Source: Nanobdellota archaeon (GTDB lineage: Archaea > Nanobdellota > Nanobdellia > SCGC-AAA011-G17 > GW2011-AR17). From it: DNA of 6,207 nt. The position numbers and the translations under genes are program-made. Under the pieces are notes generated by a model. It was given only the letters and a program-made list of their open reading frames with translations. It was not told where the DNA came from and ran no database searches. Of this stretch, positions 1-4,774 are shown piece after piece. Position 1 is the first letter of the stretch. Each line of letters starts with the position of its first letter. The stretch covers positions 1 to 6,207 of the forward strand of contig JASEIA010000084.1 of the NCBI GenBank assembly GCA_030018575.1. The letters run 5' to 3'.

Positions 1-2
1 CG

Positions 3-116
3 CCCACAATCCCACAGCCCTACTCGCCTACAATCCCACAGCCCTACAAACCCACAGCCCTACTCGCCTACAATCCCACAGCCCTACTCGCCTACAATCC
101 CACAGCCCTACTCGCC
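3..116. repeat. C-rich minisatellite abutting the rad50 stop codon
   Basis: The repeat unit is 24 bp, made of an 8-mer CCTACAAT followed by a 16-mer CCCACAGCCCTACTCG. Copies lie at 3-26 (8-mer begins CCCACAAT), 27-50 (16-mer ends ACAAA instead of ACTCG), 51-66 (16-mer only), 67-90 and 91-114. The last unit breaks off as CCT immediately before the rad50 stop codon (117-119 on the plus strand). The 27-66 irregularity fits an 8-bp slip between CCTAC direct repeats plus one T-to-A change. There are no unique spacers, so this is not CRISPR. The minus strand is G-rich with repeated GGG and GG runs. The array continues to the window edge, so its full length is unknown. Confidence 0.93.
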
Positions 117-2162
117 TCAGGCTATTCTGCTCTCATGCCCTGACTTCTCAAATCTGATTACGTTTTCCACAAAGCTCTCTATCTTCTGCTCGTGGCTGAC
201 AATTATTACCTGCCCTATGCTCAGCTCATCCAGCACGCGTTTCATCCTTTCAAGCTGCTCATCAGAAAAGCCGTCAGTGGGCTCATCAAGGATTATGATG
301 TCCTTTGTCTGTATGTCGCTCATCATGTTGTTTACAACCTGGTTTAAAGCCAAACGATAAGCCAGGGCAGCGGCTGTTTTCTCCCCGCCTGACAAGAACC
401 CGTAATCAATCTCATACCCGTTCTGCTCAATCACAGGCGTAAACTCAGTGTCAAGCCTTATTGCAACAGATTCATTGTCAACAAGCATTGAGAACCATTT
501 TGCAAGCAGCAAGTTGAATTCAGAGTGCGCCTTTGCCATCACTGTCTTTTCCATGTCATCAGCCAGCTGCATGAAATAATAATCAAGCCATTCCTTGAGC
601 ATTGAAACCTTTTCCAGCTTTTTCTTCAGCTCTTCTTTTGTTTTAATCTCATTTGCAATCTCTTCAATCGCTTTCAGGGCCATTTCTTTCTTTGCCTCAA
701 GCTGCGCTTTCCTGATTTCAACCTGCCTTAATGCGCTGCCGGAAGCCTCAAGCGCTTTTTTTGCCTCAACATGCTTTTTTTCAAGCTCTGCATACATTGC
801 AAGCCCTGCAATAAGCGCTTCTTTTTTTTCAGTTGCAGCCAAGAGCTCATCTCCTGCTTTTTTCAGCTTTTCCTCAACAGATGACTTCAGCCTTGAGGCT
901 TCCTCTGCCTCTTTCAGGCTTGCCTTTGCAAGAAGCTCTTTTTTCTCTTCCTCGTATATCAGGTCAAGCTCGTCATTTATCTTTGAAACAGCCTCCCTTA
1001 ATGCCTTCTCGCTGCCTGAATGCAAATTAAATTCTTTTTCAATTTCAGCAAGCTTTTCATCTTCTGCCGAATGAATGCGCTGCTTGTGCTCTTCCTTGAC
1101 ATCCTGCATGCAGGCAGGGCACTTGTCAAGCATTGAAATCTTCTTCTTCAGCTCCCCGCACGCGTTTTTTCTTGCATTCAGCCCGTGTATTTTTGCAGAA
1201 ACAGCATTCATCTCAGCCTCAACCTGCCTTATCTTTGCCCTTCTCTCGGAAAGCTCCTTTGCAAAATCCTTGCCTGAAATAAGCTCTGAGCTGTTCAGCT
1301 TTATCTTCTCGCCAAGCCTTTTAAGTTCTTTTTCCTCGTTTGCCTTCTGGATTTCATACAATCTTGCTTTCTGCTCGCATACAGCAAGCTCTTTCCTAAG
1401 TTCTGCCGCCTTTTTTATGTCCTGCTCAAGCGATTCAAGCAATGCCCTTGCATTCTCAGCTTCCTTTGCAGCGATTTCTGCCTTTGGCTCCGCCTCTCCA
1501 AGCTCTTTTAATACAGAATCAAGCTCAATTGCCCTTGAAGCCTGGAGATTCTTCTTTGCATCCAAATCAGAAGTGCTTCCAAGAAGCTCTTTCTTTCTTT
1601 CCCCTGCTTTTGAAGACACAATCTTTGCATTTTCCTTCACCCTCCTGAACCTGTCAATGCCAAAAACCTGCCTTAATGCATTCAGCCTTGCCTCCTTGTC
1701 TCCAAGAAGAATCTGCTTCATCTCTTCCTGCGAAACATATACAGTGTACCTGTAAAGCATCTCGTTCTTTGTGAGCGCTTCTTTCGGATAATTCAGAAGC
1801 TCAAGCACTCTTTGCTTTATTTCAATTGCAGTAAGCTGCTTCCTTCCCCCATTTTCCTCAATAAATCCCGCTTCCTGCGAAACACTTGACGAGCCTCTTT
1901 TTAGGGCTCTTCCTATTGTGATTTCCCTGCCGCCAATCTCAAGAAATACCCCTACTGATCCCTTGTCTGCGCCATTTCTCAATAATGAGGCGCCTGAAAG
2001 CTCGCTTCTCTTAAGCCCAAACAAGGCAAACTCCACTGCCATAAGGATTGTTGACTTTCCTGAGCCTATGTTGCCTGAAAGAAGTATGCTTCCTGAAGGG
2101 AAATCAATCTCAGCATGGGTATAGCTCCTTATATTGTCCAAAACCACCCTTTTTACCCGCAT
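117..2162 (-). CDS. rad50: Rad50 DNA double-strand break repair ATPase, short-armed archaeal type
   Basis: This 681-residue protein is the ATPase partner of Mre11 in the MR complex, which tethers and processes DNA double-strand breaks. All family motifs are visible in order. They are Walker A GNIGSGKST (30-38), Q-loop YVSQEE with Gln145, zinc hook CPAC (348-351), ABC signature LSGGE (590-594), Walker B IIILDEP with Asp626-Glu627 (622-628), and the H-loop VSHE with His657. Long Lys/Glu/Ala/Leu-rich stretches at about 175-340 and 360-525 are the two antiparallel coiled-coil arms. The hook sits almost exactly at mid-length, as expected for an intact protein. Each arm is only about 170-180 residues, so the protein is shorter than the roughly 880-residue Pyrococcus Rad50. 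The ATG at 2162 is preceded by a TATA-like box at leaderless distance and by no clear Shine-Dalgarno sequence. mre11 lies upstream on the same strand but is separated by two opposing genes. Confidence 0.97.
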   Translation of the reverse strand: MRVKRVVLDNIRSYTHAEIDFPSGSILLSGNIGSGKSTILMAVEFALFGLKRSELSGASLLRNGADKGSVGVFLEIGGREITIGRALKRGSSSVSQEAGFIEENGGRKQLTAIEIKQRVLELLNYPKEALTKNEMLYRYTVYVSQEEMKQILLGDKEARLNALRQVFGIDRFRRVKENAKIVSSKAGERKKELLGSTSDLDAKKNLQASRAIELDSVLKELGEAEPKAEIAAKEAENARALLESLEQDIKKAAELRKELAVCEQKARLYEIQKANEEKELKRLGEKIKLNSSELISGKDFAKELSERRAKIRQVEAEMNAVSAKIHGLNARKNACGELKKKISMLDKCPACMQDVKEEHKQRIHSAEDEKLAEIEKEFNLHSGSEKALREAVSKINDELDLIYEEEKKELLAKASLKEAEEASRLKSSVEEKLKKAGDELLAATEKKEALIAGLAMYAELEKKHVEAKKALEASGSALRQVEIRKAQLEAKKEMALKAIEEIANEIKTKEELKKKLEKVSMLKEWLDYYFMQLADDMEKTVMAKAHSEFNLLLAKWFSMLVDNESVAIRLDTEFTPVIEQNGYEIDYGFLSGGEKTAAALAYRLALNQVVNNMMSDIQTKDIIILDEPTDGFSDEQLERMKRVLDELSIGQVIIVSHEQKIESFVENVIRFEKSGHESRIA

Positions 2163-2184
2163 ATTACTGCCTTATCTATTCAAA

Positions 2185-2194
2185 GCATATAAAG
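2185..2194 (-). promoter_or_regulatory. TATA-like box for rad50
   Basis: On the minus strand this reads CTTTATATGC and is centred about 27.5 nt upstream of the rad50 ATG (2162). In archaea the TATA box is usually centred about 26-27 nt before the transcription start, so transcription would begin at or next to the start codon and give a leaderless mRNA. The interval 2163-2184 contains no good Shine-Dalgarno sequence. The same spacing occurs at mre11. Confidence 0.6.
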
Positions 2195-2230
2195 CTTTTG
2201 TTGCAGATTAGTTAGTAGTTTGTAGTTCGT

Positions 2231-2255
2231 GGCTTGTTGGTTTTTGGTTTGTAGC
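2231..2255 (-). repeat. Decayed inverted relatives of the 20-bp tandem repeat
   Basis: On the plus strand, GGCTTGTTGGTTT (2231-2243) differs by one base from GGCTGGTTGGTTT, which is part of the reverse complement of the 2467-2526 repeat unit. It is followed at once by TTGGTTTGTAGC (2244-2255), another near match. The flanking 2207-2230 and 2256-2280 are similarly GT-rich and look like further decayed copies. The tract and the array at 2467-2531 therefore form an inverted pair around about 210 bp of AT-rich sequence. Confidence 0.6.
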
Positions 2256-2420
2256 TTGCAGTCTGCAGCGGGCAGCCTGTAGCAAATAGAAAGCAAACAA
2301 AAAAGACCATGCTCCGCCATTGCTTAAAGCAATAAAAAGAAGTTAAAATAATAAAAGCAGTTCTTACTGCGCGCCAAGTTTTTTCTTGTAATTTGCGAAG
2401 TCTTTGTTAATTCCATGCCG

Positions 2421-2430
2421 CCTTTTATAG
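2421..2430 (-). promoter_or_regulatory. Orphan TATA-like element
   Basis: On the minus strand this reads CTATAAAAGG, a very good match to an archaeal TATA box. It would place a transcription start near 2399. No convincing gene begins there; a 10-12 codon open stretch ends at TAA 2364-2366, followed on the minus strand by T-rich runs (about 2334-2358) that could terminate transcription. It may serve a small RNA or be left over from a lost gene. It could also simply be AT-rich sequence. Confidence 0.3.
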
Positions 2431-2466
2431 TTTTTGTTTTTAATATTTTTTCCGCAAGCTTGCCAA

Positions 2467-2531
2467 CTTACAAACCAACCAGCCTGCTTACAAACCAACC
2501 AGCCTGCTTACAAACCAACCAGCCTGCTTAC
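2467..2531. repeat. 20-bp tandem repeat, about 3.25 copies
   Basis: The unit CTTACAAACCAACCAGCCTG occurs three times without a mismatch (2467-2486, 2487-2506, 2507-2526), then a partial CTTAC (2527-2531) followed by the looser CTACCGCCTACTTTGC. Identical copies indicate recent expansion. There are no spacers. The unit shares its C-rich, G-poor plus strand and the elements CTAC/TTAC and ACAAACC with the array at 3-116. The array ends about 50 bp before the start codon of the Cys-rich gene, just upstream of its likely promoter. Confidence 0.95.
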
Positions 2532-2548
2532 TACCGCCTACTTTGCAA

Positions 2549-2560
2549 ACATTAAAAAAG
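2549..2560 (+). promoter_or_regulatory. Possible TATA-like element for the Cys-rich gene
   Basis: ACATTAAAAAAG is centred about 27.5 nt before the ATG at 2582, the same spacing as at rad50 and mre11. As a TATA box it is only a fair match. A better match by sequence, ACTTATATT (2571-2579), lies too close to the ATG to drive a leaderless message from it. Confidence 0.35.
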
Positions 2561-2581
2561 CCGCTTTCACACTTATATTGC

Positions 2582-3550
2582 ATGCACCACAAGAAGAAAA
2601 GCCTTGCATTGCTTGTACTCGCAACAATGTTCATAGTTGCAGGCTATCTGCTGCTTTACACGACTCCCTCTGAAAATAAAGGCAGCTGCGCAGAGCTTGG
2701 AGGCATATGCAGGCAGTCCTGCTCGCTTGGCGAAAGGCAGATAAGCGCATGCGGGGAAATGGCTTGCTGCGCTCCCCTTGCTTCATCGATTATTTACCCG
2801 AAATTCAGGGAAGCCATTGCAAAAAGGGACATATCCTTGTGCGCGCTTCTGGATTCAGACCTGAAAAAGCAGTGCGTGATTCTTGTGTTTGACTCAATCA
2901 GCAGCGATATGGCTTTGAAATACAATGACTCTGCGCACTGCAGGGAGATACTTGACGAAGGCATAAGGGACAGCTGCACCCGGGAGCTTGCATTCAAGAC
3001 AGGCAGCAAGGCAATGTGCTCTGAGATTAAATCAGAGGCTGCATTTGACAAGTGCCTGATGCATTTTGCAGCCAAGGCAAAGGACTGGCAGATTTGCGTT
3101 AATGAGCTTGTCCGCAAGATAGACATTGACATCTGCCTAAAGCAGATTGCAATTGCATTGAAAAGCATTGACGTCTGCAGCCAGATGTCCCTTGAGCCTG
3201 AAAAAGCCGACTGCCTGCTCAAGGTGGAGATTGCATTGAACTCGAAAAACAATGTTGACTGCAGTATCGTGCCAAAAGATGAATGCGCGCAAACAAAAGG
3301 CTGCAAGCCTGTTCTTGTCACAGACCCCCTGGAGCAATTGAAAGACGTGTATGCAGGCTGCTCAAGGGATGCAAAATACTTCTGCGAGGCAACAGCAGGA
3401 AAATGGGCTATAACAATGGACGGGCTTGAGATTTCAGAAACCTGCAATTGCGAAAACAAGGCTTATTATGCAGGATACGGCTGCTTTGACTGCAATAAGT
3501 TTGAGCATGCAAAATCAGGCTGCCTGAGAAGATTAAAGGGAAATGCCTAG
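2582..3550 (+). CDS. Membrane-anchored, extracytoplasmic Cys-repeat protein of unknown function
   Basis: I do not recognise a named family for this 322-residue protein. Lys4-Lys6 followed by a hydrophobic segment at about 7-26 forms a signal anchor or signal peptide, so the rest should be outside the membrane. Three cysteine regions follow. The first is a compact six-Cys module at 36-63 (C-x6-C-x3-C-x9-C-x4-C-C). The second is a ladder of five Cys pairs, 87/98, 120/132, 146/158, 172/185 and 199/211, in helical modules of about 26 residues, often with Asp four residues before the first Cys. The third is a Cys-rich tail (227-314). The total is 26 cysteines, an even number consistent with disulfides outside the cell; metal binding is an alternative. 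ATG 2582 is preferred over an in-frame TTG at 2543 because it puts the lysines and hydrophobic segment at the N-terminus and suits the upstream TATA-like spacing. Its last codons overlap the left copy of the 14-bp direct repeat. Confidence 0.85.
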   Translation: MHHKKKSLALLVLATMFIVAGYLLLYTTPSENKGSCAELGGICRQSCSLGERQISACGEMACCAPLASSIIYPKFREAIAKRDISLCALLDSDLKKQCVILVFDSISSDMALKYNDSAHCREILDEGIRDSCTRELAFKTGSKAMCSEIKSEAAFDKCLMHFAAKAKDWQICVNELVRKIDIDICLKQIAIALKSIDVCSQMSLEPEKADCLLKVEIALNSKNNVDCSIVPKDECAQTKGCKPVLVTDPLEQLKDVYAGCSRDAKYFCEATAGKWAITMDGLEISETCNCENKAYYAGYGCFDCNKFEHAKSGCLRRLKGNA

Positions 3551-3553
3551 CGC
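3533..3553 (-). pseudogene. Candidate relict of the former mre11 3' end
   Basis: Read on the minus strand these 21 bases encode Ala-Leu-Gly-Ile-Ser-Leu and a TAA stop. The intact mre11 ends Ala-Leu-Gly-Ile-Ser-Leu-Asn and TAG (4798 down to 4775). The first 14 bases are identical in the two places. After that the bases differ but still encode Ser-Leu (TCC CTT TAA here, TCT TTG AAT TAG in mre11). The relict lies antisense to the last codons of the Cys-rich gene. This is inference from one short match; a chance 14-bp repeat is less likely but possible. Confidence 0.45.
3540..3553 (+). repeat. Left copy of the 14-bp direct repeat (attachment site or target duplication)
   Basis: GAAATGCCTAGCGC is identical, in the same orientation, to 4785-4798. 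It spans the stop codon of the Cys-rich gene (TAG 3548-3550). The two copies bracket the whole DUF1016 nuclease gene with its upstream and downstream sequence, 1231 bp between them. This is the geometry of an integrated element with attL and attR, or of a long target-site duplication. Confidence 0.7.
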
Positions 3554-3603
3554 GCTGAATGCCGCGCAGCTTTGACGACGAAAAGAAAAAAGAGGCATTC
3601 GGC
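3554..3603 (+). other. Hairpin just inside the left repeat, 10-bp stem
   Basis: GCTGAATGCC (3554-3563) pairs with GGCATTCGGC (3594-3603) through nine Watson-Crick pairs and one G-U wobble, with a 30-nt loop rich in A. It starts immediately after the left 14-bp repeat and contains AATGCC, the same core hexamer as the repeat, in both orientations. It could be a 3' structure of the Cys-rich transcript, helped by a pyrimidine-rich tract with T5 at 3634-3638. Alternatively it could be a recombination-site feature of the inserted segment. Confidence 0.4.
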
Positions 3604-3709
3604 AAAGCCGTAAATTTCCGCCTTTCTTGCTTCTTTTTCCGTAAACATTTCAGCCAAATACCCTGCTTTTCCAACTTTCGTGTAATTCCTGCGGAAAAAC
3701 AGCCGAAGG

Positions 3710-3719
3710 GTTTATGAAG
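3710..3719 (+). promoter_or_regulatory. Possible TATA-like element for the DUF1016 nuclease gene
   Basis: GTTTATGAAG is centred about 28 nt before the ATG at 3743, close to the leaderless spacing seen for the other genes. The match is weak. GAAGAGGAAG (3716-3725) is purine-rich but too far from the ATG for a good ribosome binding site. Confidence 0.3.
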
Positions 3720-3742
3720 AGGAAGCAATAAACGCCGTAATT

Positions 3743-4744
3743 ATGAAAAAAGAGCGATATGGCAAGCTAATAACAGAAATAGGGCGGTTGCTGGAAGAGG
3801 GAAGGCAAAGAGCCTTGCAATCTGTAAATTCTATTATTGTGCAGACTTATTGGGCAATGGGCAAGAAGATTGCTGATTTTGAGGATAATAATGGGAAAGT
3901 GTATGGCAGCAAGCTGTTTGAGCAAATAGCAAAAGATTTGCGCCATAGATATGGAAAAGGGTTTAGCAGGAGCAACATAATCTATATGAGGATTTTATAC
4001 AGGATATATCCAAAAAGTCAGACGCTGTCTGACCAATTGAGTTGGAGCCATTATGTTGAGTTGTTAAGGATAACTAACGCTCTTGAAAGAGGATTTTATG
4101 AGAAAGAATGCATCCAGGAAAAGTGGGATGTTAGGGACCTAAGAAGGCAGATTGAATCACGGCTATTCTACAGGCTGCCGGCAGGCAGAAAGAAGGGAGG
4201 ATTTTTGCAATTAGCCTCAGAAGGGCATAAAGTGCGAAAAGCAGAAGATATAGTGAAATACCCCTATGTATTTGAATTTCTCAGGTTGCCGGAGCCGTAT
4301 TCTGAAAAAGAGCTTGAAGATAAAATAATCAGCAATCTTCAGATGTTCCTGTTAGAGCTTGGAAAGGGCTTTGCTTTTGTGGCAAGACAGTTCAGGATGA
4401 AGATAGGCAAAAAGCAGTTTTATGCTGATTTGGTATTTTATAACAAAAACCTGAGATGCTATGTCCTGATAGACTTAAAAGTAAGACGATTTAGCCATGC
4501 AGACATAGGGCAGATGAACCTTTATCTCAATTACTTCATATCCCTGGCTGGCTCTGAGAGCGATAATGCGCCAATCGGCATAATATTATCAAGGGGTAAT
4601 GGGGAAGTGGAGGTTCAATATGCCCTTGGAGGAATAAGCAACAGGATATTCGCATCAAAATACCAGTTCAGCTTGCCGTCTCCGGAAGAGCTAAAGCAAT
4701 TGATTGAAACCACAAAGAAAGAAATTGGCTGCAAAAGCAAATAA
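3743..4744 (+). CDS. YhcG/DUF1016-family PD-(D/E)XK nuclease
   Basis: This 333-residue protein has the two-part build of the YhcG family. An N-terminal helical DUF1016 domain (about 5-145) carries the family patterns YWAMGKKI (36-43), YGSKLFEQIAKDL (54-66), FSRSNIIYMR (74-83) and LSWSHYVELL (99-108). A C-terminal nuclease domain (about 170-315) follows. In the nuclease part I see LEDKIISNLQ (191-200, candidate Glu192), FLLELGKGFAFVARQ (202-216), FYADLVFYN with Asp229, IDLKV with Asp244 and Lys246, and GQMNLYLNY with Gln257. Together these give a complete PD-(D/E)XK set, with DLK where many relatives have ELK. Length is normal and nothing looks truncated. The cellular role of the family is not firmly settled; related genes often sit among defence and mobile genes. 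Base composition is visibly AT-richer (sampled lines 32-40% GC) than mre11, rad50 and the Cys-rich gene (mostly 42-58%). With the flanking direct repeat, this argues for horizontal arrival. It converges on mre11 with 30 bp between the stops. Confidence 0.92.
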   Translation: MKKERYGKLITEIGRLLEEGRQRALQSVNSIIVQTYWAMGKKIADFEDNNGKVYGSKLFEQIAKDLRHRYGKGFSRSNIIYMRILYRIYPKSQTLSDQLSWSHYVELLRITNALERGFYEKECIQEKWDVRDLRRQIESRLFYRLPAGRKKGGFLQLASEGHKVRKAEDIVKYPYVFEFLRLPEPYSEKELEDKIISNLQMFLLELGKGFAFVARQFRMKIGKKQFYADLVFYNKNLRCYVLIDLKVRRFSHADIGQMNLYLNYFISLAGSESDNAPIGIILSRGNGEVEVQYALGGISNRIFASKYQFSLPSPEELKQLIETTKKEIGCKSK

Positions 4745-4774
4745 AACAGTAGATTCATGCTGGAAGCGGGCTTT

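Larger units (their letters stand above)
2163..2581. other. Divergent intergenic region between rad50 and the Cys-rich gene
   Basis: This 419-bp stretch separates the two start codons and has no convincing gene. From left to right it contains the rad50 TATA box; a GT-rich degenerate repeat tract (about 2207-2280); a small perfect inverted repeat, ATTGCTT-A-AAGCAAT (2319-2333); A/T-rich sequence; a strong TATA-like element reading CTATAAAAGG on the minus strand (2421-2430); the palindrome GCAAGCTTGC (2454-2463); and the 20-bp tandem array (2467-2531). A minus-strand frame ending at TAA 2364-2366 has a protein-like tail (NKDFANYKKKLGAQ) but no ATG start, and could be a gene remnant. A plus-strand open frame starting at 2434 runs through the tandem repeat and is not believable as a gene. 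Confidence 0.7.

Noticed and set aside
3..116. CRISPR array
   Set aside because: The repeats are directly tandem with no unique spacers, and no cas gene is in view. The same applies to the array at 2467-2531.
595..1755. Long plus-strand open frames opposite rad50 rich in Ser, Phe and Ala
   Set aside because: They are antisense to the Lys/Glu/Ala-rich coiled-coil arms of Rad50, whose codons read in reverse give Ser/Phe-rich frames. No domain or promoter supports them.
2434..2673. 79-codon plus-strand open frame through the tandem repeat
   Set aside because: Its sequence is a translation of the 20-bp repeat plus an off-frame reading of the Cys-rich gene start, with no recognisable protein character.
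2794..3459. 221-codon minus-strand open frame opposite the Cys-rich gene
   Set aside because: The plus-strand frame has a signal anchor and a regular Cys ladder, so it is clearly the real one. The antisense frame has no motif.
3408..3728. Minus-strand open frame across the Cys-rich gene 3' end and the following gap
   Set aside because: No promoter, motif or sensible composition supports it, and it overlaps two better explained features.
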